Source of the DNA: Cellulomonas biazotea
GTDB taxonomy: Bacteria; Actinomycetota; Actinomycetes; Actinomycetales; Cellulomonadaceae
DNA: 38,750 nt
Direction of reading: 5' to 3'
NCBI RefSeq assembly: GCF_004306155.1
Contig: NZ_BIMR01000090.1
Location: 1 to 38,750 of the forward strand
Shown: positions 8,014-15,604 of the stretch, piece by piece
How the letters are laid out: every line of letters begins with the position of its first letter
Numbering within the stretch: the stretch's first letter is position 1
The notes under the pieces: model-generated
The model's input: the letters and a program-made list of their open reading frames with translations, nothing else
Databases searched by the model: none
What the model was told of the DNA's origin: nothing
Position numbers and translations under genes: made by a program

Positions 8014-9339
8014 TCAGGGCGCAGGGATCCTGCCGCGGCCGGGCAGCACGAGCCACCCGCGCCGGAAACCGAGGACGGCACCGGACGTGCCGAGGAGCAG
8101 CCCGGCGACGCCGAGCCCCGTGACCGTGGGGTCGTCGCGGAGGGTCGTGGCGACGGCGGTGACGAGCGGGGTGCGCGGGCCGGAGAACGACTGGCTGGTG
8201 ACACCGGGGACGGCGGCGACGGGGTCGGCCGCGGTCGGCGCGGCGGCCGTGGCCGCGCGGGATCGGGGTGCCGACGTCGAGCCGGTCGTCGTACCGGTCC
8301 CGCCTGCGGTCGCCGTGGTCGGCGCCGGCGCGGCGGCGAGCGTCTCGTCGTCGACCGCCTGCCCCGCCGTCCAGCGGACGACGAGCGGCGACGCGACCTT
8401 CCGACGGTCGGCCTCGCCGCCGGACGTGTACCAGTACGGTCCCTGCCCGGTGAGCTGCTGGAACTGCACGAACGACGCCGGGAACGCACCCCACACCCCG
8501 GCGTTCGCGTCGGTCCGCGCCACCTGGTCGGGCGCGGCGGCCGTGACGCCCAGGTAGCGCGGGGTCACGGTGAAGCCCGTCGTCGCGCCCGTCGGCACCC
8601 GCTCGAGGTCGGCGAGGACGACCTGCCGCGGCGCGAGCGGCGCCCACACCGACGTGTCCTCGCGGGACGTCGCGTACCCGCCGACGAGCGCCGTGAGCGT
8701 GCCCGTGCCGTCGGGCCGGACCTCGAGCACCGGGTCGCTCGCCCACCAGTACGTCAGGCCGCCGTAGAACACGACCGTGAACGTGCCGGACCACGTGACG
8801 CGAGCCGTGCCCGCGACAGGGTCGACGACGCCCGTGCCGCCCGTCACCGAGACGCGTGCCTGCGACGTCGCGTCGCCCCGCACCGGTGTCCCGCCGGGCG
8901 TGCTGCACCGCGTGTCCCACGACGCGGCGCGACCGTCCGCGCTGCCGTCGGGCACCCGGACCCGGACCGGGCCGTCCTGCGCGCGGTACAGCCCGTCCGC
9001 CGCGGTCCAGACGTGCGAGCCGCCCGCGTCACCCGTCGCGCCGGGCCGCCCCGCCATGAGGAAGTGGCAGCCGCCCGCGGGGGCGGCGGCCCCCGTCTCG
9101 GCGTTGAGCGACCACAGGAGCTCGGCGTCGCGGACCTCGAAGGCACGGTCGCGCGACTCGGGCACGACGACCGACACGGTCAGGTCCGTGCCGCCCGACG
9201 GACCGTCGGCGGCGAGCGCGGGGACGGCGACGGCCGTGGCGAGGAGGCCGAGCAGCGCGGACGCAGCCAGGCGGCGACGCAGCCGCGCCCCGCGGGCACC
9301 GAGAGAGCCCCGGGCGGAGCGGGCGGGTCGGGCGGTCAT
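8014..9339 (-). CDS. htaA: Membrane-anchored HtaA-family heme-binding protein
   Basis: 441 residues. Arg-rich N-terminus followed by a signal peptide ending near AVPALAADG (about residue 43). The bulk is an HtaA domain: DAELLWSLNAETGAAAP, then VTWSGTFTVVFYGGLTYWWA, ending with the characteristic VQFQQLTGQGPYWYTSGG. This aromatic Tyr-Trp-Tyr segment marks the family. A Thr/Ala/Pro-rich spacer (about 335-395) leads to a C-terminal hydrophobic helix (GLGVAGLLLGTSGAVLGF) and a short tail, so the protein is anchored in the membrane and reaches into the wall. Its ATG (9339) overlaps the stop of the preceding gene in an ATGA. Role by family: surface heme binding and transfer to the HmuT lipoprotein. 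The gene symbol is by analogy with corynebacteria. Confidence 0.82.
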   Translation of the reverse strand: MTARPARSARGSLGARGARLRRRLAASALLGLLATAVAVPALAADGPSGGTDLTVSVVVPESRDRAFEVRDAELLWSLNAETGAAAPAGGCHFLMAGRPGATGDAGGSHVWTAADGLYRAQDGPVRVRVPDGSADGRAASWDTRCSTPGGTPVRGDATSQARVSVTGGTGVVDPVAGTARVTWSGTFTVVFYGGLTYWWASDPVLEVRPDGTGTLTALVGGYATSREDTSVWAPLAPRQVVLADLERVPTGATTGFTVTPRYLGVTAAAPDQVARTDANAGVWGAFPASFVQFQQLTGQGPYWYTSGGEADRRKVASPLVVRWTAGQAVDDETLAAAPAPTTATAGGTGTTTGSTSAPRSRAATAAAPTAADPVAAVPGVTSQSFSGPRTPLVTAVATTLRDDPTVTGLGVAGLLLGTSGAVLGFRRGWLVLPGRGRIPAP

Positions 9340-10535
9340 CGGTGGCCTCCTGCCGGCGCGGCGTCGACGGTGGGCAGCACGACGGTGGCGTGGTCCTTCT
9401 CGGCCCGCGCGTCGGCGAGGTCGTCGGTCGCTCCGCTCGCCGCGCGGCGACGCTCGGTGCGGCGGCGTCCGGCAGTCACGGCCGACGAGACGACGACCGC
9501 GAGCAGGACGAGCGCGGCGACGCCGACGGCGATCTCGACCGGTGACCACCCCGCGTCGGCCTGCGCGTCGGCGGCGGCTGCCTCGGCGGCCTCCTGCGCG
9601 GAGACGACGGCCGGGTCCTTCGTCGCGGTGAACTCGGTCTGCGGCGCGGCCCCCGAGCCGGCGCCGGTGAGCCGCAGGACGTGAGTCCCGGCGCGCAGGT
9701 CGGCGGGCAGCTCGACGAAGCCGGCGACCTCGCCGTGCATCCCGGCGGTGAGCGGGCCGACGGCGAGGCGCCCGTCGTCGACGGTGCCGACGACCTGCTC
9801 GCCCGGCAGGAACCCCTGGCCGGTGAAGCCCATCGCGCGGCCCACGACGGCAGTGGCCCGGTCGACGCCGACGGTCGCGCTCACGGGCTCGACGGCGGTG
9901 GCGCCGAGCGCGGGGGCCGTCGCGTCGGCGGGTGCGTCGGCGGCGGGCGCCGGGTCCGCGGGCGCGCTGCCGAAGGTGAGCGGCGTGAACGTCTCGTTGG
10001 CGGCGTTCTTCACGCCGTGCGCGCCGAGGGTGATGACCCCGCAGGTCACGGTCGTGCAGTCGACGGTCGTCGCGGCGCCGGACCGGTCGACCGCGGAGAA
10101 CCGGGCGCCGGGGACGACGAGCGTCGTGCTCCACGACCCGTCGGCCGCGAGGACCCCGCCGTTCGCGGCCGCCGCGGTGTCCGAGCCGGGGAACGCGACG
10201 AACCGCTGGTGACCGGCGTTGTCGGCCGACTCGCTGTCGGGCACGTAGCGCAGGTCCTCCCCCGTCTGGCCGCCGTTCGACGGCCGCCAGGTGCCGCCGC
10301 GCGGGTCGTCGACCCACCCGAACACGACGTAGATGCCGCCGAACCCGCCCTGCACGGACTGGAAGCCGGAACCGCGGACCGTGAGCGTCGTCGGGCCGTC
10401 GGTGCGCAGCGTGCCGCCCTCGACCTGCACGTCGACGCGGGCGGCGGCGTGCGCGGCCGGGGCGGTCGCGAGGAGCGTGCCGAGCAGCGCGACGGGCGCG
10501 AGCAGGCCCGCGAGCAGGCGGTGGGCGGGCGTCAT
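9336..10535 (-). CDS. Membrane-anchored surface protein with IPT-like domains, heme operon
   Basis: 399 residues. Signal peptide at 1-32 (LLATAPAAHAAA). The first beta domain (about 33-185: TLTVRGSGFQSVQGG, GIYVVFGWVDDPRGGTWRPS, FTPLTFG) is closely similar in pattern to the IPT-like middle domain of the HtaA protein two genes downstream. A second beta domain (about 215-300: ATAVVGRAMGFTGQGFLPGEQVVGTV) is followed by an Ala-rich coil, one membrane helix (PVEIAVGVAALVLLAVVVSSAV) and a charged cytoplasmic tail of about 50 residues. No HtaA domain is evident. Starts with ATG at 10535, overlapping the hmuV stop (ATGA), and ends in an ATGA with the next gene. Its place in the operon suggests a scaffold or relay in heme uptake; the exact role is unknown. 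Confidence 0.7.
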   Translation of the reverse strand: MTPAHRLLAGLLAPVALLGTLLATAPAAHAAARVDVQVEGGTLRTDGPTTLTVRGSGFQSVQGGFGGIYVVFGWVDDPRGGTWRPSNGGQTGEDLRYVPDSESADNAGHQRFVAFPGSDTAAAANGGVLAADGSWSTTLVVPGARFSAVDRSGAATTVDCTTVTCGVITLGAHGVKNAANETFTPLTFGSAPADPAPAADAPADATAPALGATAVEPVSATVGVDRATAVVGRAMGFTGQGFLPGEQVVGTVDDGRLAVGPLTAGMHGEVAGFVELPADLRAGTHVLRLTGAGSGAAPQTEFTATKDPAVVSAQEAAEAAAADAQADAGWSPVEIAVGVAALVLLAVVVSSAVTAGRRRTERRRAASGATDDLADARAEKDHATVVLPTVDAAPAGGHR

Positions 10536-11335
10536 GCGGGGACCTCCGCGGTCGTGCGGACGGGCAGGACGACGAGCTCGGCCGACCCGGGCGCGGCGCC
10601 GGGCCGCTCGACGACCTCGACGGGGTGCCGGTAGACGTCGCTGAGCAGGGCGGCGGTGAGGACGTCGCGCGGCGGCCCGTCGGCGCGCACCCGGCCGTGG
10701 TCGAGCACGACGACGCGGTCGGCGTACGCGGCTGCGAGCGTGAGGTCGTGCAGCACGACGACGACCCCGGCGCCGTCGCGTGCGGCAGCCCGGGCACGGC
10801 CGAGGACGGCCTCCTGGTGGCGGACGTCGAGCGCGGCGGTCGGCTCGTCGAGCAGCAGGACCGCGCCCTCCTGCGCGAGCGCCCGGGCGAACGCGACGCG
10901 GGCCCGCTCGCCGCCGGACAGCGTCGGGTGGGTGCGGTCGGCGAGCGCGAGGACGTCGGCGTCGTCCATCGCGGCCTGCACGACGCGCTCGTCGGCGTCC
11001 TCGCGCGCGGTGCCGCGCCACGGGTGGCGTCCCATCGCGACGACCTCGCGGACGCGGAACGGGAACGAGACGCGGTGCTCCTGCGGCATGACCGCGCGAC
11101 GGCGCGCGAGCTCGGCGAGCGGGCGGCGGCGCACGTCGACGTCGTCGAGCAGCACCTGGCCGCGGTCGGGGCGCGGGTCGCCCGCGAGGACCCCGAGCAG
11201 CGTGGACTTGCCGGCGCCGTTCGGACCGACGAGCGCGACGACCTCCCCGGCGCGGACGTCGAGGTCGACGCCGTCGAGCACGACCGTCCGCCCGTACGCG
11301 AGACGCACGCCGCGGGCGCGCAGCAGGACGCTCAT
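10532..11335 (-). CDS. hmuV: Heme ABC transporter ATPase
   Basis: 267 residues, ATP-binding subunit of the HmuTUV heme importer. Walker A GPNGAGKST at residues 37-45, Q-loop in MPQEHRVSFPF, signature LSGGERARVAFARAL, Walker B VLLLDEPTAALD, H-loop in VVVLHDLTLA. The MPQ segment and the FRVREVVAMGRHPW stretch are typical of the HmuV/BtuD branch of type II importers. Start set at ATG 11335, which overlaps the hmuU stop in an ATGA and has GGAGGG at a 5-base spacing. An in-frame GTG two codons upstream is less well placed. Sits between hmuU and the surface-protein genes in one coupled operon. Confidence 0.93.
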   Translation of the reverse strand: MSVLLRARGVRLAYGRTVVLDGVDLDVRAGEVVALVGPNGAGKSTLLGVLAGDPRPDRGQVLLDDVDVRRRPLAELARRRAVMPQEHRVSFPFRVREVVAMGRHPWRGTAREDADERVVQAAMDDADVLALADRTHPTLSGGERARVAFARALAQEGAVLLLDEPTAALDVRHQEAVLGRARAAARDGAGVVVVLHDLTLAAAYADRVVVLDHGRVRADGPPRDVLTAALLSDVYRHPVEVVERPGAAPGSAELVVLPVRTTAEVPA

Positions 11336-12519
11336 GCCCACCCTCCGGCGCTCGCGCGGGTCCGGCGGATGAGCCAGAAGAAGAACGGTCCGCCGACGAG
11401 CGCGGTGAGCATGCCGATCGGCAGGTCCGCGTAGGGGACTGCGGTGCGGGCGACGAGGTCGGCACCGAGCAGCAGCGTCGCGCCGCCCAGGGCGGACGCG
11501 GGCACGAGGACCGCGTGACCGGGCCCGACGGCCATCCGCACGAGGTGCGGGACGACGAGCCCGACGAACGCGATGACCCCGCAGAACGCGACCGCGGCGG
11601 CGGTGAGCACCGCGACGACGACGACCGCGGTGATGCGCAGCCGCTCGACGTCGACGCCCAGGTGCCGAGCGGACCGCTCCCCCAGCGCCAGCAGGTCGAG
11701 CCGACGGGCCAGCAGCAACGAGCCCGCGACGCCGATCACGACGAGCGGCGCGACGACCGCGACGTAGACCCAGCGCGTGCCGTTGAGCGAGCCGAGCTGC
11801 CAGAACACGATCTGCTCGCGCGCCTGCGTGTCACCGAGGAACGTGAGGAACGCGACCGCGGCGCCCGCGACGGCGTTGACCGCGACCCCGGTGAGGACGA
11901 GCGTCACGACCTCGGTCCGGCCGCCCGCGCGAGCCGTCGCGTAGACGACCCCGGTGGCGACCAGCCCGCCGACGAACGCGAGCAGCGCGACCGTCCACGT
12001 CCCCGCGAACGTCCACCCCGTGACGATGGCGAGGCACGCGCCGACCGCCGCGCCCGACGAGACCCCGACCACGCCCGGCTCGGCGAGCGGGTTGCCGAAC
12101 ACGCCCTGCAGCACCGCACCGCCGGTCGCGAGGGCCGCGCCGACGAGGACCGCCATGACGATGCGCGGGAACCGCACGCTCCACAGCGCGGCGTCGCCGT
12201 TCGGGTGCGTCGGCACCGTGCCCGCGTCGAGGCCGAGGCGGTGCAGCAGCGACCCGACGACCTCGGCCGGCGGGACGTGCAGCTGGCCGCTGCCCGCCGC
12301 GACGACGGCGAGGACCAGCAGGGCGACGGTCAGGCCGCCGAACAGCCCGACCCGACGCCACCGACGTGCGGGCCGCGCGACGCTCCCGGTCGTCGAGTCG
12401 CCCGAGGCGTCCCCCCGAGGTGCACCTGCCGGTTCGCGCGCGGTCGGGCCCTCGACCGCGGCGCTCACGGGGGTCGTCACGACGTCGCCCGTCGTGTCGC
12501 CGGTCGTCGTGGCGCTCAC
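11332..12519 (-). CDS. hmuU: Heme ABC transporter permease
   Basis: 395 residues, FecCD-family permease that forms the membrane channel of HmuTUV. A hydrophilic Thr/Ala-rich N-terminal extension of about 45 residues precedes the first helix (GLFGGLTVALLVLAVVAAGS). The family signatures are present: RFPRIVMAVLVGAALATGGAVLQGVFGNPLAEPGVVG in one block (conserved RxPR and NPLAxP), then GVIAFVGLVVPHLVR, and the C-terminal PIGMLTALVGGPFFFWLI. About nine or ten helices are expected. GTG start at 12519 overlaps the hmuT stop in a GTGA. The N-terminal extension is longer than in most FecCD proteins and has no recognisable motif. Confidence 0.92.
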   Translation of the reverse strand: MSATTTGDTTGDVVTTPVSAAVEGPTAREPAGAPRGDASGDSTTGSVARPARRWRRVGLFGGLTVALLVLAVVAAGSGQLHVPPAEVVGSLLHRLGLDAGTVPTHPNGDAALWSVRFPRIVMAVLVGAALATGGAVLQGVFGNPLAEPGVVGVSSGAAVGACLAIVTGWTFAGTWTVALLAFVGGLVATGVVYATARAGGRTEVVTLVLTGVAVNAVAGAAVAFLTFLGDTQAREQIVFWQLGSLNGTRWVYVAVVAPLVVIGVAGSLLLARRLDLLALGERSARHLGVDVERLRITAVVVVAVLTAAAVAFCGVIAFVGLVVPHLVRMAVGPGHAVLVPASALGGATLLLGADLVARTAVPYADLPIGMLTALVGGPFFFWLIRRTRASAGGWA

Positions 12520-13619
12520 GCCCCCGCCTCCGCGGGTGCGTACAGCGCGACCGCGAGGGCGTCGAGGACGTCGGCGGTCGCGGGCCCGAAGCTCAGGACC
12601 TGCGCGTCGGCCACGTCGACGACGCGCCGCTTCTGTCCCGCGGGCGTGCTGGCGACCGCGGGCAGGCGCTCGAGCAGCCCGTCGACGCCGCCGACGGACG
12701 CGAGGCCGTCGGTCATCATGAGGATCACGTCGGGCCGGGCGGCGATGAGGCCCTCGTCGTTGAGCGGGCGCATGCCCTCCCAGCCGATCTCGCCGGCGAC
12801 GTCGACCGCGCCGACGGCCTCGACGAGCGAGTCGGCGCCGGACCCCTCGCCGAACAGGTAGTAGACGCCCGCCTGGCCGCGGGCGTACAGGAACATGACG
12901 CGCAGCCGAGCGGCGGGGTCGGCGGGTGCGACGGCGGCGATCTCCGCGATCTTCGCGTCGACCTCGCCCTGCGCGCGGGTCGCGAGCGTCTCCCCCGCGT
13001 CGGGCACGCCGAGCGCGGCGGCGACCTGGCGGACGAGGTCGCCGACGCCGCCGACCTCGCGGTGGGCGTCGACGACGACGACGGGGATGCCGGCGTCGCG
13101 GACCTGCAGGACGACGTCCCACGGCCCGAGGGTCGTGTCGGTGACGACGACCGTGGGCGCGAGCTCGAGGATCGCCTCCGCGGACAGGTCGTGACCGCCG
13201 CGCGTGACGAGCGGACGGTCGGCGACCTCGGCGAACTGCGAGGACACGTCGCGGCCGACGACGCTGTCGCCGAGGCCGAGCTCGAAGACGGTGCGGGCGA
13301 GGGTCCCGTAGACGTCGAGGGCGAGGATCCGGCTGGTGTCGGTGACGGTGACCGCGGTGCCCTGCGCGTCGGTGACGGTGACGGGCAGCTGCGGGTGCGG
13401 GTCGTCGGTGATCGGCCGCACGGCGGCGTCGGCGACGACGGCCGTCGACGGGCCCTCGGCGGTGCGCGGGTCGTCGAGCGTCGTGACGTCGGCGAGCCGG
13501 ACACCTCCGTCGGGTGTGCCGTCGGCCGCCACGGTGCCGGTCGAGCAACCGGCTGTGATGAGCAGCGCGACGAGCGCTGCGAGCCCCCTGCGCTCGGGCC
13601 GTCGGGTCCCCGCGCGCAC
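12516..13619 (-). CDS. hmuT: Heme-binding lipoprotein of the HmuTUV importer
   Basis: About 367 residues, periplasmic-binding-protein type lipoprotein that accepts heme and delivers it to HmuU. The lipobox LITAGC is at residues 20-25, so C25 is lipidated. The PBP fold (type III) is seen in SRILALDVYGTLARTVFELGLGD split over the first lobe, ELAPTVVVTDTTLGPWDVV, AGIPVVVVDAHREVGG and RLRVMFLYARG. A residue pattern GYYLFGEGSGADSL-like follows the central helix. Start GTG 13619 is chosen because GGATGGGG lies 8 bases upstream and gives a normal signal peptide. In-frame GTG at 13637 and TTG at 13643 are alternatives. First gene of a seven-gene operon under an iron box about 60 bases upstream. Confidence 0.9.
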   Translation of the reverse strand: MRAGTRRPERRGLAALVALLITAGCSTGTVAADGTPDGGVRLADVTTLDDPRTAEGPSTAVVADAAVRPITDDPHPQLPVTVTDAQGTAVTVTDTSRILALDVYGTLARTVFELGLGDSVVGRDVSSQFAEVADRPLVTRGGHDLSAEAILELAPTVVVTDTTLGPWDVVLQVRDAGIPVVVVDAHREVGGVGDLVRQVAAALGVPDAGETLATRAQGEVDAKIAEIAAVAPADPAARLRVMFLYARGQAGVYYLFGEGSGADSLVEAVGAVDVAGEIGWEGMRPLNDEGLIAARPDVILMMTDGLASVGGVDGLLERLPAVASTPAGQKRRVVDVADAQVLSFGPATADVLDALAVALYAPAEAGA

Positions 13620-13673
13620 GTCATCAACCCCATCCACCAGCAAGAACGCGACGCGGGCCGCGTCACTGAGGTG

Positions 13674-13703
13674 AACCTAACTCAGGTAAGCCTCACCTAT
13701 CAA
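13674..13703 (-). promoter_or_regulatory. Promoter of the heme-uptake operon with DtxR/IdeR iron box
   Basis: On the minus strand the 19-mer ATAGGTGAGGCTTACCTGA (13700-13682) matches the DtxR/IdeR consensus at 15 of 19 positions. It fills the spacer of a plausible promoter: -35 TTGATA (13703-13698) and -10 TTAGGT/TAGGTT (13680-13674). The second half continues into TTAGGTTCACC, which could hold a second repressor dimer. The architecture is the same as at hmuO, so both units should respond to iron together. Confidence 0.78.
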
Positions 13704-13806
13704 ACGGGTGCGGGTGTGGCATGGGACACAGGTCCCGCCGCCGGCAACCGGCCGCCCGGGCGCCACGCCGCCGTCATCCCGCCGCGCCGACCCGGCCCTC
13801 ACGGTC

Positions 13807-13863
13807 GCGACCCCGTCGTCACGCCCGGACCGACCGGACGACCGGTCACCAGGACGGGGTCGC
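13807..13863. repeat. 57-bp palindrome-ended repeat, copy 1
   Basis: Begins GCGACCCCGTC (13807-13817) and ends GACGGGGTCGC (13853-13863), perfect 11-bp inverted ends. The middle contains the smaller inverted pieces GACCGACCGG and CGACCGGTCACC. Could fold into a long hairpin. Copies 2 and 3 follow at offsets of 80 and 163 bases. Confidence 0.85.
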
Positions 13864-13886
13864 ACCCGCCGATGCACCACGCGCCG

Positions 13887-13943
13887 CCCACCCCGTCCTC
13901 ACGCCCGGACCGACCGGCCGACCGGTCACCAGGACGGGGTCGC
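13887..13943. repeat. 57-bp palindrome-ended repeat, copy 2
   Basis: Nearly identical to copy 1 over the central part (TCACGCCCGGACCGACCGG, then CGACCGGTCACCAGGACGG). The left arm has drifted (CACCCCGTC instead of CGACCCCGTC); the right arm GACGGGGTCGC is intact. Confidence 0.83.
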
Positions 13944-13969
13944 GGAGGCGGGCGGGCCCGCACAGGCGG

Positions 13970-14026
13970 ACGACCCCGTCGTCACGCCCACGTCGGCCTG
14001 CCGACCGGTCACCAGGACGGGGTCGC
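13970..14026. repeat. 57-bp palindrome-ended repeat, copy 3
   Basis: Arms CGACCCCGTC and GACGGGGTCG are intact. The centre has diverged to CACGTCGGCCTGCCGACCGG but keeps GACCGGTCACCAGGACGGGG. The pattern of conserved arms with changed centre suggests the hairpin, not the exact sequence, is what has been kept. Confidence 0.8.
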
Positions 14027-14070
14027 GGGCGGGGCGAGGCGGGACGAGGTCGGGTCAGGGCGGGCAAGTC

Positions 14071-14160
14071 CGGGTCAGGACGGGTGACGACGGGTCAGGA
14101 CGCGTGACGACGGTCAGGACCCCTGACGACGGGTCAGGACGCCTGACGACGGGTCAGGAG
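14071..14160. repeat. 20-bp tandem repeat array downstream of lysA
   Basis: Four units of CGGGTCAGGACGSSTGACGA (14071-14090, 14091-14110, 14111-14129 with one base missing, 14130-14149) and a partial fifth. Each unit carries the imperfect palindrome GTCAGGACGCCTGAC, so the array can form a series of small hairpins directly after the lysA stop on the minus strand. It may act as a transcription terminator or simply be slippage-prone DNA. Confidence 0.8.
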
Positions 14161-14164
14161 GGGG

Positions 14165-15604
14165 TCAGGCGTCGCCGACGTCGAGGGCCAGGAGGTCGTC
14201 GACCGTCTCGCGGCGGACCAGCACCCGGGAGGCGCCGTCGCGCACCGCGACGACCGGCGGACGCGTCAGCAGGTTGTAGTTGGACGCCATCGACCGCCCG
14301 TACGCCCCCGTCGCCGCGACCGCGAGCAGGTCGCCCGCGCGCACGTCGCCGGGCAGCCGGACCTCGTGCACGACGACGTCGCCGCTCTCGCAGTGCTTGC
14401 CGACGACGCGCGCCAGCACGGGCTCGGCCGACGACAGCCGCCCGACGACCTCCGCGTGGTAGTGCGCGCCGTACAGCGCGGGCCGGATGTTGTCGCTCAT
14501 CCCGCCGTCGACCGAGACGTACAGCCGGGTCCGACCGTCGTCGACCCGCACGGGCTTGACCGTCCCGACGGTGTAGAGCGTGAGGCCCGCGGGCCCGACG
14601 ATCGCGCGCCCCGGCTCGATGGAGAACCGCGGCAGGTCGGTGCCCAGGTCGGCGGCGCTCTGCTCGACCGACGCCGCGATCTCCTTGGCGATCCGGTCGG
14701 GGTCGAGCGCGACCTCGCCCGGCAGGTAGGCGATGCCGTACCCGCCGCCCAGGTCGACCTCGTCGACGAGCACCCCCGTCCGGCGGGCGAGCCGGGCGCG
14801 GAGCGCGAGGACCGCGCGGGTCGCCACGGCGAACCCCGACGGGTCGAGGATCTGCGAGCCGATGTGCGAGTGGATGCCGAGCAGGCGCAGCTCCGGGCGT
14901 GCCAGCACGGCGAGCAGCCCGGTCATCGCGGGGCTGTCGTCGTCGGCGTCCGCGACGGTGTCCGCGGTGCCCGTCGACGGCGCGAGCGAGAGGCCGAACT
15001 TCTGGTCCTCGTGCGCGGTCGAGATGTACTCGTGCCCGCCCGCGTGGACGCCGGTCGTCACGCGCACCATGACGGGCGCGGGGTCTCCCCCGCGGGCTGC
15101 GACGGTGTCGGCCAGGCGCTCGATCTCGACGAGCGAGTCGACGATGATCCGGCCCACGCCCGCGTCGAGCGCGGCCGCGTGCTCGGCGTCGGACTTGTTG
15201 TTGCCGTGCAGCCCGATGTCGGCGCCGGGCACGCCGGCCCGCAGCGCGACGGCGAGCTCGCCGCCCGACGCCGTGTCGACGCGCAGGCCCTCGGCGTACA
15301 CCCAGCGCGCGACCGCGACCGAGAGGAACGCCTTGCCGGCGTAGTACACGTCGACCTCCGCGCCGACCTGCGCGAACGCCTCGGTGAACGCGCGACGGTA
15401 GGCGCGCGCACGGATCCGCAGGTCGTGCTCGTCGAGCACGTACGCGGGGGTGCCGTGCGCGGCCGCGAGCGCGCGCACGTCGACGCCGCCGACGCTCACC
15501 GCGCCGTCGGGCCCGCGCTCCACGCCCGTCGACCACGGCTCGCCGGGGATCGTCGTCGGGGCGTGGTGGTGCCCGTGGGGCCGTGGGGCCCCCGCAGCGC
15601 TCAC
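14165..15604 (-). CDS. lysA: Diaminopimelate decarboxylase
   Basis: 479 residues, PLP-dependent fold-III decarboxylase that makes L-lysine from meso-diaminopimelate. The PLP lysine is in [15 protein letters not shown] (about residue 87). Other markers are [21 protein letters not shown], the Gly-rich phosphate loop [20 protein letters not shown], and the C-terminal active-site Cys motif GKHCESGD. About 35 extra residues at the N-terminus include a His-rich patch (HGHHH). GTG start at 15604 overlaps the argS stop in a GTGA, so translation is coupled to arginyl-tRNA synthetase, the standard actinobacterial argS-lysA arrangement. The downstream neighbour is the heme operon, not hom. Confidence 0.95.
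   Translation of the reverse strand: MSAAGAPRPHGHHHAPTTIPGEPWSTGVERGPDGAVSVGGVDVRALAAAHGTPAYVLDEHDLRIRARAYRRAFTEAFAQVGAEVDVYYAGKAFLSVAVARWVYAEGLRVDTASGGELAVALRAGVPGADIGLHGNNKSDAEHAAALDAGVGRIIVDSLVEIERLADTVAARGGDPAPVMVRVTTGVHAGGHEYISTAHEDQKFGLSLAPSTGTADTVADADDDSPAMTGLLAVLARPELRLLGIHSHIGSQILDPSGFAVATRAVLALRARLARRTGVLVDEVDLGGGYGIAYLPGEVALDPDRIAKEIAASVEQSAADLGTDLPRFSIEPGRAIVGPAGLTLYTVGTVKPVRVDDGRTRLYVSVDGGMSDNIRPALYGAHYHAEVVGRLSSAEPVLARVVGKHCESGDVVVHEVRLPGDVRAGDLLAVAATGAYGRSMASNYNLLTRPPVVAVRDGASRVLVRRETVDDLLALDVGDA

Larger units (their letters stand above)
13704..14164. other. Gene-free, repeat-rich junction between lysA and the heme operon
   Basis: 461 bases with no supportable gene. It holds three 57-bp palindrome-ended repeat units (listed separately), separated by 23 and 26 bases, and then a 20-bp tandem array reaching the lysA stop. 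Open frames on either strand here are low-complexity products of the repeats. It lies exactly where lysA would be expected to meet hom in related genomes. Confidence 0.7.

Noticed and set aside
13807-14026. CRISPR-like array (three repeats with 23- and 26-base gaps)
   Set aside because: The 57-bp units are too long and too divergent, the gaps are shorter than the repeats, and no cas gene is in the window.
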